Shown here: positions 45,642 through 57,656 of the stretch, in pieces
Position numbering within the stretch: position 1 is the stretch's first letter
Layout of the letters: each line of letters begins with the position of its first letter
NCBI GenBank assembly: GCA_023014335.1
Contig: JAECYW010000027.1
Location: 310,001 to 374,000 of the forward strand
DNA length: 64,000 bases
Reading direction: 5' to 3'
Origin: Galerina marginata
Lineage: Eukaryota; Basidiomycota; Agaricomycetes; Agaricales; Galerinaceae
Position numbers and translations under genes: made by a program
The notes under the pieces: generated by a model
Seen by the model: only the letters and a program-made list of their open reading frames with translations
Databases searched by the model: none
What the model was told of the DNA's origin: nothing

Positions 45642-46441
45642 CTACTTAAAATCTTCACGAGAAAGTTCGACGGCAGTGCATTTCCAAACAACGCGTTCCA
45701 CTTCACGAATGGAAATCGAAGATTCAAATGCCATGCATGCGGTGTTATAAGTCGGGTACCTTTTTGATCTAGCGTTGGGAACGCCGAGCATGTTAAGCGC
45801 GGCATTGACTCTATGGGAATGTTAGAACGGAACGAAAATTTGAAAGTTAATATTCACCTTCCACTGAAGATGCCTGGGTCCCTGCCGACGAAGACCACTA
45901 TATAACTGGCGCCATCTTTATCGATGTCTGAATGTTCGTGAATAATTGAAATGACAAAGGTAAGCTGTCAACTGCTTACCAGAGTGTCCAGGCATGTCGG
46001 AAGTGAAAGCCTTGACGATGGTGCGGTCGTTGGTGCAGGTCACCGCTGAAACCAACCCCAAGTCGAGAGCGGTATTAAAATACTCCTTGGCGTCAGATTC
46101 CTGCTTGAACTTCGCAACGTGAGCGCCTGGAATATCTTTAATGTTATCCATAATGGTGTCGCTAACAGGATTATTAGGTAGAGTTATGGAATTGTAAGTT
46201 GAGAAACTTACGATCCCAAGATGACCTTTGGGTCGCGGCCGATAATAACCGCATACCAGAGCGGAACAGTCTCTGGCTTCTCAAGGACCGAGGACTCTAG
46301 AAATTAGCGCTGGTCAGATCATTAATCAATGGCAAATATTAAAGTACACATGCCAGACGATTCAGACACAGAGACGGAGGTTATCTCAGCGTCGGGAGGG
46401 TCGGGGGGGGGCGCGAAGGAAGCATCAGAAATTTGAGACAT
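45642..46441 (-). CDS. Protein with two RNase H1 N-terminal (viroplasmin-like) domains (197 aa)
   Basis: Five exons (46441-46354, 46296-46212, 46161-45980, 45927-45858, 45810-45642) sum to 594 nt in frame. After a short Pro/Asp/Ser-rich start, the first domain reads WYAVIIGRDPKVILGS, then DIPGAHVAKFKQESDAKEYF. The second reads SYIVVFVGRDPGIFSGR, then LGVPNARSKRYPTYNTACMA. Both match the small fold in the N-terminus of eukaryotic RNase H1 and in caulimovirus viroplasmin, which binds RNA-DNA hybrid or dsRNA. There is no RNase H catalytic domain. The first intron begins GC (GCATGT...CTAG). As transposon cargo it could bind hybrids or nucleic acid formed during transposition; that is inference. 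Confidence 0.7.
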
Positions 46442-46695
46442 GGTGAAGATAGAGAGCAGGCGCAAACTAAAACGGGGTAAGAAACGAGGGTGTGAAGAAC
46501 GACTGCTCTCCTGGGTATTTAAGTCGATTTCTCATCCGACAAGAAAGGCAACTTGTCGATCTAGATAGGGATACACGCTCTTTTGAAGGGCCGGGATTTT
46601 CGGTAGGAGATATCCTGTCAACCACTATTTCGGCGCAGACGTAAAAACAAAGCCGTTCGTGATTGGAAAACAATTCTTCTTTCACTTTAAACCAA

Positions 46696-47398
46696 ATGTC
46701 CGACCTTGACGAGCGCATCAAACGGGCAGTCGCAGCCTACTTCAAAACTGTCCAAAACCTCGAAACCTTGACCGTCGAAGGTATTACCAAGCAGATATTC
46801 CTCGCCCTGTCCGATCCGGAAGATATCGCGGATTTCAACGCCCGGCGCACCTTCATCGAGTTGATCTCATCTCCCAGCGATGACGATATAAAACTGTATT
46901 GTCGAATCAATTGTCTTCGCGGATGGGTATGTGCCCTAGGAAATCATTTCTACAAGAAGTCTGGTACGTTTTCTCCCTGATGTTAACATCTCATCCCCTC
47001 TAATGTGAATCTCAGAAATAAGTGGCCAAACCGGTACTCAATACTTCGTTGTTTACTAATTCATCTTGCCGTCAACTAATGTTTAATTTTCAGTAACATC
47101 TACCCTTTATACCGGCGAAATGCTCAAGCTTGCATACCAAGACGCCGTGAAGAAAATGAAGGCCGACGTGGAAGATTTCAACAAAGCTACTGCGCCGATT
47201 CTGCAGAACTTGATGGCCAGTCGGGAATATTCTGATAGCGAGGTTATTGACGGGGTATTTGAATTAAGGAAGCTCTGGAATATTCCTATCAAGGACAAGG
47301 TGGAGTTGGACAATCACGGACGAATTTCGACTTTTACCTATCTCTGGCCGAAGCGTGCTGCCAGCGACCGTGCAATTCTGGACATCTTAACCGAATAA
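46696..47398 (+). CDS. Uncharacterised small helical protein (190 aa)
   Basis: Two exons (46696-46963, 47094-47398) sum to 573 nt in frame across a 130-nt GT-AG intron, long for this window. The N-terminal part (MSDLDERIKRAVAAYFKTVQ, then RTFIELISSPSDDDIKLYC) and the C-terminal part (YQDAVKKMKADVEDFNKA, then DKVELDNHGRISTFTYLWP) are predicted mostly helical. No family was recognised. Its start lies 255 bp from the start of the divergent viroplasmin-like gene, so the two may share a promoter region. Confidence 0.5.
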
Positions 47399-48086
47399 TG
47401 ATCATCAGAAATTGTGTACCTAGCTCTGTTTAAATTAGTTGAACAAGCAATGAAATTCCCCGAGGCAATTGACTCGCAAAATAATCGCGAATCAGTGTTT
47501 CGCCGATACCAGAGCCAAATCAGGAAGGACCGCGACAAGGCGCTCCGCGGGAAAGTCCTATTCTGAAAATAGCAAAAGATCCATTTGACCGATTGCAAAC
47601 AAATTCAATCAGCAGGAATCGTAGATACCTGAAACGCCACAAGGACTGCCCTTGGGAATCCATTGACCTGGAAATCCCCTTTCGGTGGTCCATTGTTTTT
47701 TTCTCACTTCCAGTGAAGAAAGGTGTTCTCCTCTCCTCTTATATCCTTTGGTAGGCATGAAATGCAACAGAAAAAGTTGTCGTGCATCAGAACAGATCTG
47801 TTGAGTATGGCGAACAAAATAACCACTACATGCTCTCCGAGTGCCTTGTGGGTTTCCTGGCGATGAAGCGGGGGAAAATACGATTCAATTCAATGATACG
47901 GATTTAGATACGCCCTACGGCAGATTTGGTGGCCCTGCAAGAGATAGGCGACCGGTGTTATGCACGGCGTGACATGCAAACCTGTGGGATATTTGGGGTT
48001 TAAAGTACACCCACCTCGGACGACCAAACTTAGTCTTACTTCCCACATCGCAGAGCAAGATCCAGCAGCCTATACTGCTATATTTT
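47399..48086. other. Spacer left of the nested long-TIR element
   Basis: No gene seen. Confidence 0.4.
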
Positions 48087-48826
48087 TATATGAAACACAG
48101 TGTCTTGCCTAACCTACGTTATACGTCCACAGTGGGTTTATCCAGTGTCTGCCAAAAGACAGTCCCTATGCATTTTGCATATACTAGTCCTGGGGATCCC
48201 GGGGATGCGTATTTTTGTATCCTAGGGGGGGCGGGCATGCTGTCCAGTGCTCCCCATGATGTCGGGCACTGTCTGTTGGGTGCTGCTCATCATTTGGGCG
48301 CTTTTGGGCGCGCTTAGGCGCGGGAATAAATCACTCAGGGTCTCCAAATATTGATGGGGAGTAATTTTGGCTGCTGCTCGTTGTCGGGGGCGCTTTTTGG
48401 CGCGGAAAAAGCGCCCAGGGGTCGGCATTGGTACCTACATTCCATCTGGGATGTTGGTCACCCCGTAGGGGGGGCGGGATGGGGCGTAAAAAAAATGTAA
48501 CGGATGCCAGAAGTCCCGCCGGGGTCCTCGTGCCATTTTCGGACGCGTCGCGCGCTTTTCGGTACCTGTAGCACGCGCGATAAAAATAGATTCTTTCAAT
48601 TTTCGCAGTATTTTACCTTCAATTTTTGTTTCCCTCCATATATTAATGCATAGTCGTAATGTCCTTTACAATACGAATCTAATGATGTAAAATTTAGAGC
48701 CAGAAGAGTACTGGAAGGGGTATAACGAGACACGACTATATGCAGCCCCGCTGGATGAGATCTAAAAATAGAATACCTCGAAAACCTACCGTTTTTGCCC
48801 TATATTGGGCTCAAATGATTGCTCCC
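48087..48826 (+). repeat. Left long inverted arm
   Basis: Pairs with 52325-53045. It contains GC-rich GGGCGCTTTTGGGCGCGC-like runs that are also matched, with changes, in the right arm. Confidence 0.7.
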
Positions 48827-49059
48827 CCTACCTCTGTAGACATAGCTGAACTAGGTGGGTAATTCTGAACATAATGATACCAGTTTCATCAAGGAAACCA
48901 TCTTGGATGGGCAGGTTAGCCTACATACTAGGTACTCAGTGGTCAAACCTACAAGTTCTCAGTAATACCGAGTCCCAAGTGCCGGTTTCACTCATAACCA
49001 CACAGATAGTAGTGGGCTCAAAAGGATATACTATAATATCTTCTACTTATATCAAAAAC

Positions 49060-52000
49060 GTCACCTAAATACAAAATATTCGCATTCAAAACACCGAAGG
49101 CGAACCCGAAAGTAAAGGGAAAGGTGGGGCGCGGCGGTGAGGAAGGAAGAGCCAGAGAGAAGCGGCTTGACGAGACGACGAACACTGTGGTTCGTCGTCT
49201 CTTTGCCTGCGTTCGGAGGGGCGGGCAGGAGAGGAGAAGACCGAGTCGTGAGGGACTCGATCCGCATATACACCCATGCAAGGGCTCGAAGACGAGAGGG
49301 GCGAGGAAACAGCAGCTAATTAGGCCGCCGTTGGTACCCTCGTTTCGTCTTCGGGGTAGCCAGCAGCGGCCTCTGCTGTCGTCGTCACCACCTATCTCCC
49401 CCCCCTGAAACCGCCGACGCAGCTGCCACCTTTCCTGCCCCTGCTATCACTGTAGTCCCCATTCTCCTCGCCTCCGCAGCCCGTGATGGCTTCGTGTGGG
49501 TATCGCAGGCGCGGTGGAGCGGTGTGCACGATGGGCTGAACAATCGAGCTCCCCGAGTCGAGTCGAGCGAGCTGGGTGGTGTTGGATGGAGAGTGGTGAG
49601 GGCGGCGAGCGGAATTCCCGTGCGTGAGTATTCAACGCTTGCCGCCGTGCACCTTGGAGAGTCGAGGGTGTGGTGTAAGATTGGGATCGGGGGTTTATCG
49701 CGGCTGGGAGGCGTCGCGAACGCGGTTGGGTTCGTGGTAGGCGTCCAAAGAGGCATCGAGGCTGCAGTGTGCGTGGCTTCGACGACGGTTGGGTTCGAGG
49801 CGGGGCTCCGGAGGGTGTTGGGGCTGCGGTGTACGTGGCTTCGACAGTGTCTGTCTGGTAAGCCACTTGTACCGGCGTTCGCGATGTCTGCGTGCGTCGG
49901 GGGTGTATGGCGACCGGCCGTCCTCAAGCTCTCTTCATCCCTCCTAGTCCCACTGCCTCTACCCAGCCTACACCTCGAGACCCAATGCGCCGGCCCACAT
50001 GCTCGATGCGAGGGGCACGCGACGTCGTTACGCGGTTGCTGGACTCGTTGGACACCTAGCACTCGAGAAAAAGGTTAGAAAATGAAATAGAACAAAACTT
50101 CAATGACTTACAAAAGAGTTTTTGAGGTCTTGAAGGGCGGGAGAAGCGAGGTGAGCGAGGGTGGAGGCAGGTGTTGGTGGTTGGTGCTGAGAAGCCAGAT
50201 CAACGTTGTTGATCGGTTGTTGATCAAGTCGGGCCGGGCGAACTCCGAGTGCTCGACGACGTTTCGAACGTCTTTGGGCGCTCTGAAGTACATCCAAGAG
50301 GCGGGATTGCGTAGGATAGACTTACATACGTAGTATAGAACCCATTTGTACCCTTTAAAAAATTAAGGACTAGAAAATGCCATGTAAATAAACTGAGTGT
50401 GTTTAGAGCTACGAAAAGTGAAAAGGAAAGCTTCGTCAGTTCATGCATTCGAGCTAGGAGCTAAAGGTTGGGGATATTCCTAGTAATTATACCCCCTGTA
50501 AACTATCTGAGACCTATTAAACCAACGTTTATAACCTTTTCAACACATTATCTGGATCACAGGAAAGTCTAAAGCTCGTGAACACTCCACCTCGAACCTC
50601 CTCAAAGCCGGAAATCACCACGCGGAGTGGTAAATAGCCGTGTCATAACATTAAGAAGTCAAGATCACTCTCGGACATGGTCAGAAGCATCGGTAGATAA
50701 GACTAAATACATTCTATCAGTAATTCCTACTTCTATGGTTCGTGTCGACGTCGTCCGAGACGTCGTCGAAGGGAACGAGCACTGACGGATTAGCCGGCCC
50801 GTGTGAGCCAACCAATCACATCGTTCGCCGAAGACGCCGAACGTGAGATCAACAGCCATCAAAGCCGTTTGATCTTACTCCACACCACCACCACGGATCT
50901 CCCTCTCTCCCTCCTTACGCGTCCCGCCCTTCAAGCCCTCAAACTTACATTTGGTATGTGTTTTATTAGAAGACAAATGTGTCATATTACTGATATCTTA
51001 TGTGGCTAGGTTTGGTTCGCAGCAGTATGAATTTCGTACCACGTCGCGAGCCCCCCTCCTTCCGAGGGTCGTGGGCCGACGTTCCAAGGGTTTTGGGTGG
51101 GAAATGGAAGGCCGGGGATGATAAGGGGAGACCCTGGAGAGGGAGACCTGCCTGGTGCGTCGCGGGACGAGTCGTCTTCGACTCGTCTCGCTGTTTTCCA
51201 CCCCCGACGTCGCTCTTCTCACCACAGCCCCACCCCCTTTGCTGTCTACGCAGACGCCGACCTGCCTTTGCCACCACCTCTCAACGCCGCGTCCCACTTC
51301 TACCCATGCGAGGTAACTGCGATTGGCAGGAAGAGCAGCAGTTTTGCCGCTGCTGCTGCTCCTGCTCCGATATGAATGGCGGCTCTCTGTAGCCCTCCTC
51401 AGTTTCCCGTCACCTCTCACCACGTAGCTGGCCCATGCCACTGCCCGTCTCCGCCTTCGTTGCCCAGATAATTACCGACCCGCCTGGTCCACCACCGCCG
51501 ACCCAGCCTGCATGGTTACCCGCCGTACAAGGCATGGCCGCCCCGAAGCGGTCGTCTTGAGTATGCGGTTGTCTCGTCGTTTCTGTCTCGCTCCCCCCTC
51601 CGACGCCGTATAACCGCTCACCGTAGATGGACTGGGAGAGCAGCAACATTACCGTTGCTGTCTCTCTAAGGGAGGTTGGAGCAGCATCATGTTCTGCGCC
51701 GATGGTGATGTGGTGGCATGGAGGCGTGGTGGCGAAGGCGTCGTGATCAGTCGACGCCGCTCTGCCCTTCTACCTACGAAAGCCAGAGACGGACCCCCAG
51801 CCAACAAACGGAGGCGACGCCGTCGAGTACACGAACGCGCAGACCATCCTCGCGTTCGCTGGCACTCTAACCCCCATTGACAGTAGCCCTCATACACCCC
51901 CCCCCCTCCCTCGCACCATCCACCTGTACCCCCTGTGATGTTTGCCTGCTTGCATACGACACGGTCGCCCATCAAACCCAAAACGGAATACCTGAAGGCC

Positions 52001-52073
52001 AACGATGAGGGTGGGATGGTATGGAGCGACGGCGGAGAAGGCAGGGAAAGGAGGCAGCAACCGCCCGTGCCCC
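49060..52073. other. GC-rich core of the nested element, no gene
   Basis: High-GC, CpG-dense DNA with simultaneous open frames on both strands, similar in style to 4020-6710. No domain was recognised. The frames are treated as composition artefacts. Confidence 0.55.
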
Positions 52074-52123
52074 AAGCGTCAACGAGCGTGAACTGTAGTT
52101 CACGTTCACGCTCGTTGACGCTT
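52074..52123. repeat. Perfect 20-bp stem hairpin at the core/arm junction
   Basis: AAGCGTCAACGAGCGTGAAC is followed after a 10-nt loop by its exact reverse complement. It sits precisely where the GC-rich core gives way to AT-rich DNA leading to the right arm. Confidence 0.8.
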
Positions 52124-52324
52124 CTCATATACGTACTTTTAATGTTCGATAGTGTACATAGAATAAGTAATATAATCTAACATTTTCTATATATTCACCA
52201 AAGCGAGAGTCTTGAGGGATACCCAGGCTTTCCCCTGAGTGTTTAACCACAAAATTGGTACATCCTGGTCAGGAATTTTATGCTGAATACAGTTGGGTAA
52301 ATAAAACGAGAGGGAGCAGTCAGT

Positions 52325-53045
52325 AGAGCCCAATGTAGGGTAAAAACGGTAGGTTTTCGAAGGATTCTATTTATAGAGCTCATCCGGCGGGGACTGCATA
52401 CAGCCATCTCTCGTTATACCCCTTCCCGTGCTCTTCAGGCTCTAAATTTTATATCATTGGATTCACACTTTTGAGGAGATTACAACTATGCTTTAATTAA
52501 TGAGGGGAAACAAAAATTAAAGGCAAAATACTGCGAAAACCGAAGGAATCTATTTTTATCTTGCCTGCTACAGGTACCGAAAAGGCGCGCTACGCGTCCG
52601 AAAATGGCACGAGGACCCCGGCGGGACTTCTGGCATCCGTTACATTTTTTTTACGCCCCATCCCGCCCCCCCTACGGGGTGACCAACATCCCAGATGGAA
52701 TGTAGGTACCAATGCCGACCCCTGGGCGCTTTTTCCGCGCCAAAATGCGCCCCGGATGACGAGCAGCAGCCAAAATTAATGCCCATCAATATTTGCAGAC
52801 CCTGAGTGATATTTTCCCGCGCCTAAGCGCGCCCAAAAGCCCCTTAATGATGAGCAGCACCCTACATACAGTGCCCGACGTCATGGGGAGTATGCCCGCC
52901 CCCCTAGGGCACAAAAATACGCATCCCCGGGATCCCCAGGCCTAGTATATGCAAAATGCATAGGGACTGCCAAAAGGCAGTCCACTGGATAAACCCACTG
53001 TGGACGTATAACATATGTTAGGCAAGGGACTGTGTTTCATATATA
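52325..53045 (-). repeat. Right long inverted arm
   Basis: Inverted partner of 48087-48826; similarity fades inward of about 52325. Confidence 0.7.
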
Positions 53046-53162
53046 ATACTGCCTGCATAAGGTGGATCCAGTACCAGTATTTCAAGAACATCGACCATAC
53101 TACCGGTATTTTGTATACTGCCACTATTATTTATCGCAACTGACCGACAGAATTAGGGCTCC

Positions 53163-56100
53163 ATGAATTTAGACGAGCAAATCGAAGCTGCCCGCGCGGC
53201 CTACGCCAAAGTTAAATACAAGAAACGAAACGCGGATGGCCAATTTCCAGGTATGGAGTCGTCTAAGATCATTAAGTTCAATTCTAATCATTAAGGTGTA
53301 GCCGATAAATTAAGTGCTCAGAAGCGTCTAGACGACCTTTTGAAGCTACAGCATAATTCTCGCTCCCCAACTGTTGAGCAGGAAGCACCCGATGTGTATG
53401 TTCGCCCTTAGAGTCCAATTTTTACCTACCTCATAATTTTCCAGAGCACTTCCAAAGGAGACCGTTCAGTTGAACATGAACGCCGACGTATACGCCGCTG
53501 AAGTTCCCAATCGCCTGAAAAATACCTCCGAGCATATGGACGGCGTTTCTACCTTGTAAGTTGAGCTCGTACTATGTTGTTATGAACGACCTGATGAGTT
53601 TAATTAATTTAGCGCCGAGAAAGAAACCGTCCCGCAAAGCACTTTGGCAGGCCCAGACGCTAACCCTCCCGAGCGGTATATCGTCTTCCCCCTTTAAGTG
53701 ATCGTACTATGTCCTAACGCCTTTTTATCAGCCTCGAGGAATGGGTAAGGCTTGAAAATCCCCAGTGTGAATCCCTCAAGAGGTAAGCCGCGTTGATTTC
53801 CTTTATTTTAGCATTCAGAATGATATATGCAATTTTCTTCAGGGCGGGCAGCGAAATGGACGTCGACACTGATATTGTGAGCGGTCAGGCCACACCCCAG
53901 GTGTAAGTTCGCGATTTATGCCAAACTCTACCGTTACTCATATGCAATATTCAACTTAGACTCGATCAGGATGTATATGCCACTGACATACTGAAGAATG
54001 GTCACTCACATCATCCTGAGGGGTACGTTACTCGACAAACCATATTATATTGTCCGGATTTTAAAGCTAATTTATCTTGCGTAGGATCGATATGGAAACA
54101 GAGACCACCGACCAAGGCCAAGTTATGCACAAAGAATTAAATGGGTGAGTCGGTGGTCTTTTAACGTCGGCAATTGTTTGGACACTTATCCTGTCCGTGG
54201 TTCTAATTAGTGCGGAAATGGATGTCGATGTCGACAACCTTCCAAAGGACACAATTATGAACGACGAAAGGTAAGCCTTGCCTCTTATGTCCCACTTTAA
54301 CAACTTTACCCTAACACCTTCTTGTATTAGGACTACAACAGACGTTGAGAAGGTCGCTCCCAAAGAGTGAGTCATCGCTATCCTATATTCTATGTTTCTA
54401 CCGCAAATCTAACGGTTCTCATCAATGCAATTAGGTTGGGGAAGGAAAAGGATGCGCGCGCCGACACAGCAGGCACAAACGTAGCCGAGGCACCGTAAGT
54501 TCTTTATCCCTAACCTTCACTTTTAAAAATTCTAATCTCGACTATTAACCTTACTTCAGAGTTGAGATAGAAGTCGATGTTGAGGCGCCTCAAGATTCTT
54601 CTCAAGGAAGTCCGCCATTGTGAGTAATGGCTATACGTGCTGTTTTAGCATCCGCTCACCCATGTCCGCTGTCTTAGAGTTAACCATCGTCTCAAAATGG
54701 CCGAAGAAGGAAAGGAGGAGGGGCAAGGCGATATGTAAGCGCTTTCTCCTATTGATTTAAGTGTTGGCTCACGCATACACCCAGCGAGATGAAGCCGATT
54801 AAATCTGGATCAGACAGCACCGAAGACGGCGGCGCCAGTCTTTGCATGAAAGATTCACCTGATAATATGTGGGACGACTTACTGAGGTGAAATCTCTTAT
54901 TAATATTTTCACTGAGGACGTCAATCTCATGCCTTACATTATAGTTTCAGCCCTCAAATCGAATTTATCATGCCGACTACTCCTGAGGAATTTCTGGCTT
55001 ATCAGTTCTCCTACGTGCCTGTTGATTGGGACAACCCTTCCATCCCTACGGCTCCGAGGTTTGAAAACGAACCTCGACACAACGGGGATGCAAGGACCCA
55101 CCTTTACACCAAAAAATATGACCTCAACGACGCCCAAAGGCAAAGGGATGACCTTCATTCCGTTTACGAAGCAGCTGATAAGCTCTTCGAGGAGGGAGTT
55201 CTCCGAGGGAAGGCTGGTTCTAGGACCGTGGAGAACCTGAAGGCGTCGTTGGCGAACATGGACGACCTCGTTTCCCAGAAGAAAATCGCGGCTGAAGCTT
55301 CTCAAAAGGAATATGATCGCCACTTTAGCCTCTACTCGAGCATCCAGCGAGAGAATTCTCTGCGGAAGGAGGTTTCGGAGATGGTTGAAGCGTTGGAGAC
55401 CATTGACGCCGCCGAGTTTGGGGAGTTCCGCACTAAGCTCCTAGCCAAGAAACGAGAACTTCGACTACTATCTGAGAAGAACGAAGAAGAGAAAGACGAA
55501 ACTGAAGCCAAGAAGACGCAAGCTCCAAAGAAAGCGAAAGACGAAGACGAAGACGATCCTGCAGAGAACCGCGCCCGATATTACAGGCTCTCCGAAAATG
55601 GTCGCGAACTCTTGTCAGGTACCGTCGACGCCTTCTTATGTGACTTTTCATGCATCTAACACTTTAATACTCTGCAGAACGCGGTAGAGCTTTGATTTCA
55701 AACTTCTGCAATGCAAATACAGCTCTAGCTCGGTCCAGAGCGCTCGCGAAGATCGGGGTGGGGATTAGGAAGGCATCTCGCGATGTTCAAGAATTCCTCC
55801 CAGAGAGCGCATACAAACACATGGAGGTAGCGAAGATTATCCATTACACCAGCTCCAAGAACTACCTTTGTCGCTATCACCAGCACAACCGTGGACACGC
55901 CCAACACGATCGCGTTGGTGAGCTCACCGGGGTGGGTTATAGGAAGGCATTGTCATCGAAGGCTGCCGGCGTCGTAGATCCGAAACCAGGCCATATGAAT
56001 TGTGGTTGTGCAGTTGACGATGTGCTGATAGAGTTTTTTATATGGAAGACCTTCCAAGCGTTCTCGACAAATCCAAAGCTTGCACGTCACAAGCAGTACA

Positions 56101-56360
56101 TGACAGACAACGACATCGTCCCCGCAAAAATCCGACGATTTTGGATTCAACATTGGACGGACGTTACTTGCCTCACAGTCGACGACATCTACGGTGACGA
56201 CAGCGACTCCGGCGGCTGGATTCCTCGACTTGCTGCGATATCGATGGTTCGGCAAATTGCAAGATTGAACGCGTTGGGGTTCAGGCTACAGCTCAGCTCG
56301 TCAGCCGGCGAAGGGGAGAGAGACTTCGGGGAGTTTATCGACGGAGAAGGTGACATGTAG
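53163..56360 (+). CDS. Many-exon acidic protein with conserved C-terminal domain
   Basis: It begins MNLDEQIEAARAAYAKVKYK at 53163. About a dozen short exons (roughly 40-110 nt, introns about 45-60 nt) encode an acidic region with repeated MDVDxD motifs (MDVDTDI near 53858, MDVDVDN near 54219). A long exon (from about 54953) has YVPVDWDNPSIPTAPRF, a charged coiled coil, and an acidic KAKDEDEDDP tract. It ends at about 55619 and splices in frame to 55679, giving ERGRALISNFCNAN and a C-terminal domain with GHMNCGCAVDDVLIEFFIWK and RRFWIQHWTDVTCLTVDDI. The several junctions I checked keep frame; not all were verified. The function is unknown. Its start lies only about 120 bp beyond the right arm of the nested element, so its promoter may now include transposon DNA. 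Confidence 0.55.
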
Positions 56361-56616
56361 GCAGCAGTCTGTAGTGTAGCGGACGGAGAGGTAAGCTGGA
56401 ACGTGGACGACGGACAGTGCGGTGGGCGTTGTGTTGTGTTTCTTTGTGTTACCATATGCGTAGGATTTGTAATTCTGCCAAAATTGAATCATGTGCCTGG
56501 AGCACTTGTTTCGTTGGTAAAATGTGGTCGTATTAAGTCTAAATTAGCGACGCTACAAATGTTATAAGATGAGAGTCCGCTGCAGGTCTACTTTACATAT
56601 TCCCCAACTCTCTCGA

Positions 56617-57656
56617 ATGGCTCCCACAGTCAAAGAGGAAGCCGACTTCATGGCACGTCTATTGCAAGAGCTCGACGAGCACCCCTCCAAAACTTCAGCT
56701 TCGCCAACCTACTCTCTACTGTCGGCTTCATTGTGTCCCTATGAATTTGATTATACTCAGTATCTTCGTCGAAAATCCTCTGCTACAGCAAAACCTTTAT
56801 CCCTGGAAGAGCTCGCTGCCCTTGCCTCCTCACCAAAGTGGATACCCTTATACATGGACGGATACTTCGACCCAGAGCAGCTCAACTATATCCGATACCT
56901 TCATGATCCAGCCACCCGTCCAGACGAGTATGCAGGCCATATGTGTATCGAAGAAATTGCGATGATCCGAGCCAAATCCCCGAGCCAACGTCAACGCGAC
57001 TATGAATACAGGGTGGCCAATATAGAGACATCCTACGCCCTGCGGGAGCGCACCGCAAAGTGTAAAACCCCGGATATAATCCCTTGTTATTTCTATCTGG
57101 ATCACTGGGTACGCACTGCAATGCTATGTCGTTATTAAACCAAAACTAACCCCTCTTGATTCTCAAGAAGGGACCACATCTCCCAATCAGAGTTGATTTC
57201 CGGATATTCGATAGGGAATTCTTCTATATCGATTGCGCTGAATTAACTATGGTCTTGAACCCGCACTTGGTCAAAATCCAGTTCTGGCACGAAGATGGTA
57301 CATTTCGACTTCTCGACCCACTCGTACCACTTGACTGTCAATACCGCCGACGACTCCTCATTTTTAGACAAGGGGACCAACCAGCCGATTACTTGCGAAA
57401 TTGCATTGGATTCAGAGAACTAACCTACGAGCTTTACTGGAGTAGCGGAGGGATGTCGAGGCCGATCAGGAAGGGACTGGCCCCACCGGCGTTAAGTGGT
57501 GAGTTGGGGATTGACAATGGATGGGAATTGTTCACCCGGCCCGAAGACTTCGATGATGTCGAATTGGCAAGAAGAATTGAGGGAGAATGGGAGACTGAGT
57601 ACGACAACAACGAGATATGTCAGTGGAGGGAGGAGGAGCCGAAACGGTTGCTCTAG
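56617..57656 (+). CDS. Uncharacterised protein, 326 aa, two exons
   Basis: Exons 56617-57108 and 57168-57656 sum to 981 nt in frame, with phase-0 GT-AG splicing after DHW. Exon 1 has LCPYEFDYTQYLRRK, WIPLYMDGYFDPEQLNYIRY and a charged helix around QRQRDYEYRVANIET. Exon 2 is strand-rich (PIRVDFRIFDREFFYIDCAE, YRRRLLIFRQGDQPADYL) and ends in a very acidic tail. No family was recognised. It is the last gene before the right end of the KDZ element. Confidence 0.55.

Larger units (their letters stand above)
48087..53045. mobile_element. Nested ~5-kb element with ~0.7-kb inverted arms and GC-rich core
   Basis: The arms at 48087-48826 and about 52325-53045 are inverted copies with mismatches and small indels. 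They begin TATATGAAACACAGT and run through matching blocks such as CCACAGTGGGTTTATCCA, ATGCATTTTGCATATACTAG and CAGAAGTCCCGCCGG. The interior has no recognisable transposase. It separates two genes of the KDZ element and was probably inserted there later. I could not define a target duplication; the outermost bases are AT-rich and ambiguous by a few positions. Confidence 0.7.

Noticed and set aside
49124..52180. Long open frames in the core of the nested element
   Set aside because: Same GC artefact as in the first core; no domain, no splice-consistent gene.
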